A DNA stretch of 64,000 bases from an uncultured Flavobacteriales bacterium (GTDB lineage Bacteria > Bacteroidota > Bacteroidia > Flavobacteriales_D > Crocinitomicaceae), in the NCBI GenBank assembly GCA_913059205.1, contig CAJXRM010000004.1:1-64000 (forward strand), in the 5' to 3' direction. Shown in pieces: positions 34,783 through 42,784 of this stretch. Within the stretch, counting starts at the first letter, position 1. Each line of letters starts with the position of its first letter. The notes under the pieces were generated by a model. That model was given only the letters and a program-made list of their open reading frames with translations, did not search any database and was not told the DNA's origin. The translations under genes and the position numbers were made by a program.

Positions 34783-35961
34783 TTACATCATTTCAATTAC
34801 GCCAGCAGCACCTTGTCCAGTACCTACACACATTGTGACTAATCCATAACGTTGTTTTCTGCGTTTCAATTCATTCATAATTTGAACGCTTAATTTTGCA
34901 CCTGTACAACCAAGTGGGTGACCTAAAGCCAACGCTCCACCGTTTACATTTACGATATCAGGATTCAATCCCGTTTCGCGAATTACGGCAAGTGATTGAG
35001 AAGCGAATGCTTCGTTCAATTCAACCAATGAAATATCGTTTTGTTTTAGTCCTGCTGCAGCTAATGCTTTTGGAATAGCGTCAACAGGTCCAATTCCCAT
35101 AATGCGTGGTTCAACACCAACAACGCTGTACGAAGCCAATCGTGCAATAGGTTCTAATTCCAGTTCTTTCATCAATTTTTCTGACATCACGAGACAAAAC
35201 GCTGCTCCATCAGAAGTTTGCGAAGAATTTCCTGCAGTTACAGATCCTCCGTTAGCAAATACTGGGCGTAAACGCGCTAATCCTTCCAGTGTACTTGCTC
35301 TTGGTCCTTCGTCTGTATCAACAATGTAATTTCTTTCTTGACGTTTTTCCATTTCATCCAAATACACTTGGTGTACGTTGATAGGAACGATATCGTCTTT
35401 AAACAGTCCGCCTTTTATAGCCGCGATTGCTTTTTCGTGCGAGTGCAATGCAAAATTGTCTTGGTCTTCACGAGAAACGTTGTATTGTTTGGCCACTGCT
35501 TCAGCCGTCAATCCCATTCCCCAGTACCAAGATGGGTTTTCTTTACCAACGACAGGATTTGGGACAATTCTCCAACCACCCATCGCCATAATTGACATGG
35601 ATTCAGCTCCACCTGCAATGATGCAATCGGCCATTCCATTTTCAATTTTCGCTGTTGCAATTGCGATGGTTTCCAATCCAGAAGAACAATAACGATTCAC
35701 GGTCATTCCTGGAACTTTGTTCGTATCCAATCCCATGAGTGAAATCATTCGCCCCATGTTTAATCCTTGCTCGGCTTCAGGCGTTGCGTTTCCAACAATT
35801 ACATCGTCAATGCGTTCTTTCTCCAGCTGTGGAATTTGTGCCATCAAGTGTTTGATTACATCTGCGGCGAGGTCATCAGGTCGCGTGAATCGAAATCCAC
35901 CTTTCCCTGCTTTTCCAACTGCTGTTCTAAAGCCTGATACTATATATGCTGTTTGTTTCAT
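34783..35961 (-). CDS. fadA: Acetyl-CoA C-acyltransferase (thiolase)
   Basis: 392 residues. The nucleophilic Cys is in NRYCSSGLETIA; the other active-site parts are NVNGGALALGHPLGCTGA (His) and CVGTGQGAAGVIEM (second Cys). It cleaves 3-ketoacyl-CoA to acetyl-CoA and a shortened acyl-CoA, the last step of beta-oxidation. It works with the fadN-like protein (36556) and the acyl-CoA dehydrogenase (31593). The operon order N-A-E is the same as Bacillus fadNAE, with extra genes in between. The region just upstream of its start is the dispersed repeat (copy c), so transcription must pass through it. Confidence 0.94.
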   Translation of the reverse strand: MKQTAYIVSGFRTAVGKAGKGGFRFTRPDDLAADVIKHLMAQIPQLEKERIDDVIVGNATPEAEQGLNMGRMISLMGLDTNKVPGMTVNRYCSSGLETIAIATAKIENGMADCIIAGGAESMSIMAMGGWRIVPNPVVGKENPSWYWGMGLTAEAVAKQYNVSREDQDNFALHSHEKAIAAIKGGLFKDDIVPINVHQVYLDEMEKRQERNYIVDTDEGPRASTLEGLARLRPVFANGGSVTAGNSSQTSDGAAFCLVMSEKLMKELELEPIARLASYSVVGVEPRIMGIGPVDAIPKALAAAGLKQNDISLVELNEAFASQSLAVIRETGLNPDIVNVNGGALALGHPLGCTGAKLSVQIMNELKRRKQRYGLVTMCVGTGQGAAGVIEMM

Positions 35962-35983
35962 ATTTTTAAGATTTTAAGATTTT

Positions 35984-36003
35984 AAGACTCAAGATATTAA
36001 GAC
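35984..36003 (+). repeat. Dispersed intergenic repeat, copy c
   Basis: The plus strand reads AAGACTCAAGATATTAAGAC, 18 of 20 identical to copy d. It is preceded by three shorter AAGATTTT units (from 35968), giving a repetitive tract from 35963 to 36009 between the thiolase start and the end of the broken four-helix-bundle gene. Confidence 0.7.
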
Positions 36004-36371
36004 TTAATTATCAGTACTCAATGTTCTTTTGAATCCTCCTATCATTTTTTGAAGGTCATGTAATTTTATTAATAAATCTGTATTATCTAATTTGTATAAT
36101 CTAATTTGTATATTTCGTTAGCTAAAATCAATTGTGTTTCCAGTTCATAGGAAGATGAAAGACTATAATTTAAGAAATGAGCGAACTCATTATTAGAAGT
36201 CCTTCCAGATCCTTCTGCAATATTTGAAGGAATTGAAATGGCACATCTATTAATTTGAGAAATCAAAGAAAACCGCTCGTCACTTGGAAGATTAGCAGAA
36301 GCAAGATAAACCGCTTTCGCTAACTCCATGCTATTTTTCCAAATCGTTAATTCTCTAAAGTTGTGTCTCAT
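36004..36371 (-). pseudogene. Four-helix-bundle protein gene (S23/Avd-like), frameshifted
   Basis: The frame from ATG 36371 codes for 94 residues with clear family landmarks: FRELTIWKNSMELAKAVYL, the SLISQINRCAISIPSNIAEG centre, and FLNYSLSSSYELETQLILA. It stops at 36087. In another frame the family C-terminus continues: LHDLQKMIGGFKRTLSTDN, with a stop at 36004. An imperfect 14-bp tandem duplication (36081-36108) causes the shift; removing one copy gives 354 bases, 117 residues, the normal family length. Relatives are the proteins in 23S rRNA intervening sequences and the Avd factor of retroelements; the function of stand-alone ones is unknown. It lies within the fad operon between repeat copies c and d. 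A 94-residue three-helix remnant may still be made. Confidence 0.85.
36081..36108. repeat. 14-bp imperfect tandem duplication causing the frameshift
   Basis: TATTATCTAATTTG (36081-36094) is followed directly by TATAATCTAATTTG (36095-36108), with one mismatch. Fourteen is not a multiple of three, so the second copy breaks the four-helix-bundle frame. The mismatch speaks against a simple assembly stutter. Confidence 0.9.
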
Positions 36372-36393
36372 CTTTTTTAGATTTTAAGACCGA

Positions 36394-36413
36394 AAGATTC
36401 AAGATTTTAAGAC
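36394..36413 (+). repeat. Dispersed intergenic repeat, copy d
   Basis: The plus strand reads AAGATTCAAGATTTTAAGAC. The extended tract 36373-36413 contains a further ATTTTAAGACC unit and abuts the start of the four-helix-bundle gene at 36371. It is the inverted complement of copy e at 19 of 20 bases. Confidence 0.7.
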
Positions 36414-36497
36414 ACGTCCGTTGAGTGTTTAATGTGCTTGTCATTCCAACAGTCTTTTGTCGTTTTTCTAATAAATGTTTTCTTATGTGAAAAATAC

Positions 36498-36517
36498 GTC
36501 TTAGAATCTTGAATCTT
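36498..36517 (-). repeat. Dispersed intergenic repeat, copy e
   Basis: The minus strand reads AAGATTCAAGATTCTAAGAC. The tract continues to 36552 with GTCTTTTAGTC units and ends four bases before the stop of the fadN-like gene. With copy d it could form a 20-base stem around an 84-base loop. Confidence 0.7.
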
Positions 36518-36555
36518 AATGTCTTTTAGTCTCCCTTAATATCTTTTAGTCTAAT

Positions 36556-38961
36556 TTAATTTCTAAGAATTTTCCCGTATTTCACAATGCTTTCCAATCG
36601 TTCAAGCGTCTTTTTCTCTTTACACAATTCAACGAAAGCTTTTCGTTCCATGTCCAATAAGTACTGTTCAGAAACAACTGTGTTTTCAGATAAATCGCCT
36701 CCGCAAAGAACGAAACCTAATTTTTCAGAGATCACTAAATCGTGTTGCGACATGTAATTTCCTGAAAGCATTGTATCAGCTCCAACATAAACAATTCCCA
36801 ATCCTTCGTTTCCGAAAACGGTAATGTTTTTTTCACGTTTTGGCGCGATATATCCTTCAAGTATTAAATTCATGCAGGCTTCCTTTGCTCGTGTCAATTG
36901 GTGTTGACGACTAACTACGACTTCATCAATTCCTTCTCTCAAATAACCCAGATCAAATGCTTCGTAAGCAGAAGTCGAAACTTTCGCTTGTCCAATTGTC
37001 AAGAATTTATCTCGCATTCGGTTGATTTTAATATCTCCATCGCTTAATTCATCAGACAAACGCTTTGCAAATTCTTTCGATCCGCCACCGCCTGGAATTA
37101 GACCAACTCCAAATTCAACCAATCCCATGTACAATTCTGCATGAGCAATTACTTTATCCGCGTGCATTGACATTTCGCAACCGCCACCAAGTGCCATGTT
37201 GTGAGGTGCAACAATAACCGGAATGTTAGAATAACGAAGACGCATCATCGTATCTTGGAAAGCTTTCACCGCGAAATTCAATTCATCGTAATCTTGCTCA
37301 ATCGCCATCATGAAAATCATTCCGACATTTGCTCCAGCAGAAAAATTTTGTCCTGTGTTGGAGATTACCAATCCTTTGTATTCTGTTTCTGCTAAATCGA
37401 TGGCTTTGTTGATTCCTTCGATAACGCCACCGCCAATTGTGTTCATTTTTGTGTGGAATTCTAAGTTTAAAATTCCGTCTCCGATGTTTACAATCGTAGC
37501 GTCGCTGTTGCCCCACACTTTATTTTCAGAACGCAATGTTTCCAACTGAACCAATCCTTCTGTACCAGGAATAACTTTGTAGGATTTGGTAGGAATATCG
37601 TAATACATTTTCTGACCTTTTTCAGATTTGTAGAACGATGTGCATCCCGCCGCTTTCATTTCTGAAATCCATGCTGCTGCAGTTTTGTTTTCCTTTTCAA
37701 TCAATTTAAGTCCCTGATCGAAGCCAAGAATGTCCCATGTTTCAAACGGTCCTAATTCCCAACCAAATCCTGCTTTTAGTGCATCATCGATTTTGTACAG
37801 ATCATCTGTGATTTCAGGAATTCTATTGGTAACATAAGCGAAAAGTCCACCAAATATTTTACGGTAAAACTCACCAGCTTTGTCCATTCCCATCAATAAC
37901 ATTTTTGTACGTTGGTTTAAATCATCAATTGATTTCGCCATGTCTAAAGTTGGAAATTTCACTTTATTTTGACTGCGGTATTCAAGCGTTTTTAAGTCCA
38001 AAACTTGTATTTCGCTGCTGCCATCCGCGGCTTTAACTTTTTTGTAAAACCCTTGTCCTGATTTAGAACCCAGCCACTTGTTTTCCACCATGGTAGAAAT
38101 GTAACCTGGAAGCTCAAATAACGCATTTTCTTCATCGTTTGGACAACTGTCTTTTACACCATTCGCAACATGCACAAGTGTATCCAATCCAACTACGTCA
38201 CCAGTTCTAAATGTGGCAGATTTTGGACGACCGAGTACCGGGCCTGAAAGTTTATCCACTTCTTCAACGGTAAGTCCCATTTCATTAATTAAATGAAACA
38301 ATGCCATCATGGAATAAACACCTACACGATTTGCGATGAAAGCAGGAGTATCTTTACATAGAACTGTTTTCTTTCCTAAGAAGCGACTTCCGTAATCCAT
38401 CAAGAAATCAATGATTTCAGGTTTTGTTTCTGGGGTTGGAATGATTTCCAATAACTGTAAATATCTCGGAGGATTGAAAAAGTGAGTTCCACAAAAGTGC
38501 GCTTTGAAATCATCACTTCTTCCATCGAGCATTAAATGAATCGGAATTCCAGATGTATTGGACGAAATGATTGTTCCTGGTTTTCTGTGCTTCTCAACAT
38601 TGTCAAAAACCACTTTTTTAATGTCCAAGCGTTCAATTACGACTTCCATGATCCAATCGCAGTCAGCTACAAGGTTAATGTTGTCGTCAAAATTTCCTGT
38701 AGTTATTCTAGTGGCAAATGATTTTCTATAAATAGGAGAAGGATTTGATTTTAACGCGAAGTCCAAAGCTTCATTCACAATTTTATTTCTGAAGTGCTTT
38801 GAATCGGTTGTTAATCCCTTTTTTTCATCTGCTTCCGTCAGTTCTCTTGGAACGATGTCCAATAAAACCACTTCACAGCCAATGTTTGCAAAATGGCAGG
38901 CAATTCGAGATCCCATTACTCCTGATCCCAATACCGCTACCTTTCTAATATGTCTATTCAT
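36556..38961 (-). CDS. fadN: 3-hydroxyacyl-CoA dehydrogenase / enoyl-CoA hydratase (FadN type)
   Basis: 801 residues from ATG 38961 (MNRHIRKVAVLGSGVMG); a longer frame uses TTG at 38985 and overlaps marR. Domain order is dehydrogenase first: the NAD-binding GSGVMGSRIACHFANIG at the start, with HFFNPP and the catalytic His nearby, then a second dehydrogenase part, then a C-terminal crotonase domain (ALGGGCEMSMHAD and LVEFGVGLIPGGGGSKEFAKR). That order is as in Bacillus FadN, opposite to E. coli FadB. It carries out the hydration and oxidation steps of beta-oxidation. It follows marR by four bases and leads the fadN-A-E series. Confidence 0.92.
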   Translation of the reverse strand: MNRHIRKVAVLGSGVMGSRIACHFANIGCEVVLLDIVPRELTEADEKKGLTTDSKHFRNKIVNEALDFALKSNPSPIYRKSFATRITTGNFDDNINLVADCDWIMEVVIERLDIKKVVFDNVEKHRKPGTIISSNTSGIPIHLMLDGRSDDFKAHFCGTHFFNPPRYLQLLEIIPTPETKPEIIDFLMDYGSRFLGKKTVLCKDTPAFIANRVGVYSMMALFHLINEMGLTVEEVDKLSGPVLGRPKSATFRTGDVVGLDTLVHVANGVKDSCPNDEENALFELPGYISTMVENKWLGSKSGQGFYKKVKAADGSSEIQVLDLKTLEYRSQNKVKFPTLDMAKSIDDLNQRTKMLLMGMDKAGEFYRKIFGGLFAYVTNRIPEITDDLYKIDDALKAGFGWELGPFETWDILGFDQGLKLIEKENKTAAAWISEMKAAGCTSFYKSEKGQKMYYDIPTKSYKVIPGTEGLVQLETLRSENKVWGNSDATIVNIGDGILNLEFHTKMNTIGGGVIEGINKAIDLAETEYKGLVISNTGQNFSAGANVGMIFMMAIEQDYDELNFAVKAFQDTMMRLRYSNIPVIVAPHNMALGGGCEMSMHADKVIAHAELYMGLVEFGVGLIPGGGGSKEFAKRLSDELSDGDIKINRMRDKFLTIGQAKVSTSAYEAFDLGYLREGIDEVVVSRQHQLTRAKEACMNLILEGYIAPKREKNITVFGNEGLGIVYVGADTMLSGNYMSQHDLVISEKLGFVLCGGDLSENTVVSEQYLLDMERKAFVELCKEKKTLERLESIVKYGKILRN

Positions 38962-38965
38962 ACGA

Positions 38966-39412
38966 TTATATGTTATTTGATTCAATATCTATAGAAGTAT
39001 CCAGTCGTTCAGCTACTTCATAAAATGTTTTTAATTTACCTTTTGGGATGGATTTGATTAATCGTTCGTTGAAGTCAAGGATGACCGTTTTTGCAATTTT
39101 TCGTTTTGCAACTCCTTCTTCAGTTAGAAAGATCAATACTTTTCGCTTGTCCTTATTGTCCGACTTTCGAAAAATCAACCCTTTTTCCTCCATTGTTTTT
39201 AATGTCCGTGAAAGACTTGTGGGTTCCATTCCCATTTTTGGTCCCAATTGCGTACTTGGTGTTCCATCTTTATCAATGTTTAAGAGAATGAATCCAATGG
39301 AAACGGTTAAGCCATGCTCATTCGCCTTTTGGTTATACATTCTGGATATTTTATGCCAAAGATGGCGCACAACAAAATCGATTAAATACGATTTATCACT
39401 AATTTCAGACAT
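38966..39412 (-). CDS. MarR-family transcription regulator
   Basis: 148 residues with the winged helix of MarR: GTPSTQLGPKMGMEPTSLSR as the helix-turn-helix and RKSDNKDKRKVLIFLTEEG as the wing with the conserved DxR. It is the first gene of the fad operon, with four bases to the fadN-like start, and is a good candidate to repress the operon, with acyl-CoA or fatty acid as ligand. That is inferred from position. No perfect palindrome was found in the 117-base gap upstream (39413-39529). Confidence 0.9.
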   Translation of the reverse strand: MSEISDKSYLIDFVVRHLWHKISRMYNQKANEHGLTVSIGFILLNIDKDGTPSTQLGPKMGMEPTSLSRTLKTMEEKGLIFRKSDNKDKRKVLIFLTEEGVAKRKIAKTVILDFNERLIKSIPKGKLKTFYEVAERLDTSIDIESNNI

Positions 39413-39529
39413 AGAGGTATTGTTTTAGAACCCTAAAAGTAATCAAAATACTTTATGCAGGCACAGTAAATTTGAAAAAATATAGAATTCAAGTATAAAA
39501 GCATGAAATCAAATTCTCAGAGGAGAAAA

Positions 39530-41677
39530 TTAACTGTCAATTTCAACAGATACGATACAAACATCATCTGTTTGACTTTCGCTTCCTTTCCATTTTTCGA
39601 AGTGTTCTCCAAGAATTTTAGTCTGATGGTTGTAGGACGTTAAATGAGATAAAAGAAGAAGTTCTTTCAGGCTTTTATACTTGAATTTTTTATTTGATTC
39701 ACCACCAAATTGATCTGCGAACCCATCGCTAAACAAAATTATCTTATCGCCTTTGTTTAGGCTAACTTCTTTGGTTGTAAATGGAGGAGGATTTGAAAAA
39801 AGTTTACCAATTGGCATTTTATCTGGTGCAATTTCAAGAAGAAAAGATTTGTTGTCTGACGCTGGGACAACTGATTTATATGGTAAATGCGTAATTGGTG
39901 CAACATCTGTAATAATCCAAAGTGGATTATTGGCTCCAGCGTAAGTAAGCGTTTTGGTTGTATGATTATAAACACAAATTGAAATGTCCATTCCATCTTT
40001 GCTTTTCGAATCTTCTTTGTCGAGTGATGATACAATTTTTTGTCTCAAGCTATTCAATATTTCGCCTGGATCAATGACCTTATTTTCAATTACGATTTCG
40101 TTTAGAAAACCAATTCCAAGCATGCTCATAAATGCTCCAGGAACACCATGTCCAGTACAATCTGCAACAGCCCAAATGGAAGTGTTTTGGTCTTGATTTT
40201 TGTGCGCCCAATAGAAATCGCCACTGACTACATCCTTCGGGCGAAAGAAGATAGAATGATTTGTACTGATCTGATTCCATTGGTATTGATCGGAGAACAT
40301 TGCCAACTGAATTCGTTTCGCGTAATCGATACTTGATTTTATTTCGAGGTGTTTTTCGGTTAGTTCTTCTTTTTGTTTTTCGACCGTTATATTTTTTAAT
40401 TTGATTTGTTTATTGATGCGGACGAGGTAATAAATACCAATAATGACTCCGAGAATAATTGCGATGGAAATGTAAAGCATTAAATCGCGCCACCAGATTT
40501 TTTCATTATTGATTTTTTTCTCGTTTGCCAGTTTTAAGTCACTTTCGATTTTTTGTTTTTCCTTCGTGTGTTTGGCCTCAGCTTCTGCAATTGTGTTGTT
40601 TATGTTGATGAGGTTTAAACTGTCTTTATAGACATATGCATGACTCAAGTAACTGAAAGCTTGGTTGTCGTCGCCCATAACATTGTACAAATGGGAAATC
40701 ATTGCGTAACATTCCGTAATTATTTCTTTGTCCTTTGAGAGTTTAGCCAAATCCAAAGCTTTGAATGCAGCCTCTTCAGCTCGTTTTAATTCTCCAGTGT
40801 CTGTAAAATTCAATGCTAACGTGTAATAGTCAATTGCCATTGAATAGTGATTGCCATTTTTTCGACTGATTTCAACGGACTTATTGAAGTATTCAAAGCC
40901 TTTTTCGAAATTTTTCTGCTTAAAATAGACGTTTGAAATGTTGTGTAAAATTTCGGACTCCCGTTTTTCATATTTTGTTTGTTGCGCCAATTTCAAACCA
41001 CGTTCAAAATGTTTCAATGCCAAATCTACATTCCCTCGATTTTTTTCGATTAAGCCAAGGTTGTTGAGTGAGCTAGAAACGTTTTTATAGTCTTTGTATT
41101 TTTCACCTAATTTGATCGATAATGAGATGTAATATTCTGCTTTGGGAATGTTTTTAGTTTTCATAAAAACCATTCCCAGATTTGTATAACAGGTAAGTGC
41201 CAATTTTGGATTGTATTTTTCACCAATTTTTGCTCCCTTTAAATAATTTGTAACCGCTGGTTGAAAGTCACCAGTGTAAGTATATACGTTTCCCTTCATT
41301 TCATAGGAGCGTAATTTGTAATCATTTGATTTTATCGTTTCTGCGATTGATAAACCATAATCGGCATAGAACATAGCCGAATCCATTTCGTTGAGATAGA
41401 TTTTCGCACGACTAAGGTTCATTGCCGCTTCAAATTTACCATCGTAATACTCCAATTTCGAAGCCATTGAATGGGCAATTTGACTGTATTTTTCTGCTTT
41501 GGCTGAATTGGTGAAAACCGAATCTTTTGCGGTGGAATTTAGTTTGTTAATAATTACGGTATCCCTTGAAGTCGGTTTTTTTGTACTTAGCGCACCGATT
41601 TTTTTTAAATAGGGATCTTCTTGGCCAAAGGAAAGGCTGATAAAGAATAAAACTAATACGCTAAATAGTTGTTTCAT
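39530..41677 (-). CDS. TPR - membrane - SpoIIE phosphatase signalling protein
   Basis: Start at 41677 (MKQLFSVLVLFFISLSFGQ) gives a signal peptide; the ORF begins ten codons earlier. About 330 residues of TPR follow (for example ALTCYTNLGMVFMKTKNIPKAEYY; ILHNISNVYFKQKNFEKGFEYF), then one membrane segment (LMLYISIAIILGVIIGIYYL), a coiled coil, and a cytoplasmic PP2C/SpoIIE domain with metal ligands in VVSGDFYWA, VADCTGHGVPGAFMSMLG, LFSDGFADQFGG and SQTDDVCI. It senses something in the periplasm and dephosphorylates a protein, usually an anti-anti-sigma factor in other bacteria. No such partner gene is here. Confidence 0.9.
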   Translation of the reverse strand: MKQLFSVLVLFFISLSFGQEDPYLKKIGALSTKKPTSRDTVIINKLNSTAKDSVFTNSAKAEKYSQIAHSMASKLEYYDGKFEAAMNLSRAKIYLNEMDSAMFYADYGLSIAETIKSNDYKLRSYEMKGNVYTYTGDFQPAVTNYLKGAKIGEKYNPKLALTCYTNLGMVFMKTKNIPKAEYYISLSIKLGEKYKDYKNVSSSLNNLGLIEKNRGNVDLALKHFERGLKLAQQTKYEKRESEILHNISNVYFKQKNFEKGFEYFNKSVEISRKNGNHYSMAIDYYTLALNFTDTGELKRAEEAAFKALDLAKLSKDKEIITECYAMISHLYNVMGDDNQAFSYLSHAYVYKDSLNLININNTIAEAEAKHTKEKQKIESDLKLANEKKINNEKIWWRDLMLYISIAIILGVIIGIYYLVRINKQIKLKNITVEKQKEELTEKHLEIKSSIDYAKRIQLAMFSDQYQWNQISTNHSIFFRPKDVVSGDFYWAHKNQDQNTSIWAVADCTGHGVPGAFMSMLGIGFLNEIVIENKVIDPGEILNSLRQKIVSSLDKEDSKSKDGMDISICVYNHTTKTLTYAGANNPLWIITDVAPITHLPYKSVVPASDNKSFLLEIAPDKMPIGKLFSNPPPFTTKEVSLNKGDKIILFSDGFADQFGGESNKKFKYKSLKELLLLSHLTSYNHQTKILGEHFEKWKGSESQTDDVCIVSVEIDS

Positions 41678-41693
41678 AGTGTGGTGACTACAA

Positions 41694-41701
41694 CAAATAT
41701 A
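41694..41701 (-). promoter_or_regulatory. -7 promoter element for the TPR/SpoIIE gene
   Basis: The minus strand reads TATATTTG, a full match to TAnnTTTG, 17 bases before the ATG at 41677. No TTG was found at the usual -33 distance. Confidence 0.45.
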
Positions 41702-41742
41702 AAACAAATAAGTAGAAAAAATAACTGACTGTTACGATTCGT

Positions 41743-42150
41743 CTACCAGGTATCTTTAGAAATAGATACGGTTCCTTTGAACTTCGAAATTAGCTCGTTT
41801 TGTTGGTTGAAAATGTCGACTTCATAAATCCCAATTGATTTACCTCGGTGAATTTCGTTGCTCACGACTCGTAGTGTTTCGTTATCGTACACTGGTTTTA
41901 AATGGCTTATGGAAGTTTCAACACTTACGCATTTATTTCCACGGCTATTTGACGCGAAAGCAAGTGCGGAATCAGAAAGTGAGTAGGATATTCCACCATG
42001 CAAGATATCAAAACCATTGAGCATTTTTTTGTTTGTGGTACAGCTCAATTCACAACATCCTTCAGAAACAGAAATAACGGTAAGACCAAGCCAATTGCTG
42101 AATTGGTCTTTTTCCATCATTATTTGTATAATTTCTAGAGGAGTTTTCAC
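41743..42150 (-). CDS. PaaI-family hotdog thioesterase
   Basis: 135 residues with the hotdog fold. The HGG motif with the active-site region is LNGFDILHGGISYSLSDSALAFASNSRG, followed by the strand SVETSISHLKPV. The family hydrolyses acyl-CoA thioesters, for example hydroxyphenylacetyl-CoA in PaaI. No paa genes are near, so the substrate is open; the link may be to general acyl-CoA recycling. The start is GTG at 42150, whose bases overlap the TGA of the upstream gene (GTGA), showing tight coupling. Confidence 0.9.
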   Translation of the reverse strand: MKTPLEIIQIMMEKDQFSNWLGLTVISVSEGCCELSCTTNKKMLNGFDILHGGISYSLSDSALAFASNSRGNKCVSVETSISHLKPVYDNETLRVVSNEIHRGKSIGIYEVDIFNQQNELISKFKGTVSISKDTW

Positions 42151-42626
42151 GCTTTAATAGCTTTTCCCATTAAAGAAATCAGTGCACTCGTTACAATAAA
42201 TAGTTGAGTTGCAGTTTCATCGTCTAAAGAAGTTCCATCGTCATCTTCTGTGCTGATTTCAATCATCATGAAACGAATTAAATCAGGTTGATCCGTAAAA
42301 TCGTTTAGAATTTCTTCGTCGTCTTTATCGAAATATTCATCTAACATTTCAAAGAAAGGCTCTTCAAATGCGTCAATTTCATCTTCGGTTACTTGGTTCA
42401 ACAAAACTTTTTCTTGAGTGAATGCTTCAGAAATCAGGCAGTAATAATAAATCAAAAGACCTTCTAATTGCTCGTTCTTGTATTCAACTGGTGCCGACAT
42501 TATATAACCTAAAAGCGTTTGTTGTGCTAATGCATATGTTTCTGCTAGTTTTTCTAAGCCATCGTCGTCTAGGTTGTCTACCTTTTTAATTGCTGCTTCG
42601 ATACTCGCTACTGAAATATGTTTCAT
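42147..42626 (-). CDS. Acidic helical protein of unknown function
   Basis: 159 residues, strongly acidic (for example EYFDKDDEEILNDFTDQ and STEDDDGTSLDDETA), helical, without signal peptide or membrane segment except a mildly hydrophobic C-terminal helix (LFIVTSALISLMGKAI). I do not recognise a named family. It is coupled to the thioesterase by a four-base overlap, so the two are probably made together. A -7 promoter element lies 15 bases upstream. Confidence 0.75.
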   Translation of the reverse strand: MKHISVASIEAAIKKVDNLDDDGLEKLAETYALAQQTLLGYIMSAPVEYKNEQLEGLLIYYYCLISEAFTQEKVLLNQVTEDEIDAFEEPFFEMLDEYFDKDDEEILNDFTDQPDLIRFMMIEISTEDDDGTSLDDETATQLFIVTSALISLMGKAIKA

Positions 42627-42640
42627 TCGTTTTTTTTTGA

Positions 42641-42648
42641 CAAAAGTA
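42641..42648 (-). promoter_or_regulatory. -7 promoter element for the 42626 gene
   Basis: The minus strand reads TACTTTTG, matching TAnnTTTG, 14 bases before the ATG at 42626. A -33 TTG was not found at the expected place. Confidence 0.4.
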
Positions 42649-42715
42649 GATTAATTCCACTCATTGACATGAAAATGAACTGATAAATCTGTGAATTTAA
42701 CCAAACATCATATTA

Positions 42716-42749
42716 TTGTTCAGTCATCCTAAAGGATTGATTATATTTG
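42716..42749 (+). promoter_or_regulatory. Promoter of the S9 peptidase gene
   Basis: TATATTTG at 42742-42749 matches the -7 element; TTG at 42716-42718 is 23 bases upstream, slightly longer than the usual 19-21. The gene starts 36 bases downstream. Confidence 0.5.
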
Positions 42750-42784
42750 AATTTCAAAAATAGTATCATATTAAACATGTTAAA

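Noticed and set aside
36004-36371. Diversity-generating retroelement, because Avd is a four-helix-bundle protein
   Set aside because: No reverse transcriptase, template repeat or variable repeat was seen nearby; the protein fits stand-alone family members equally well.
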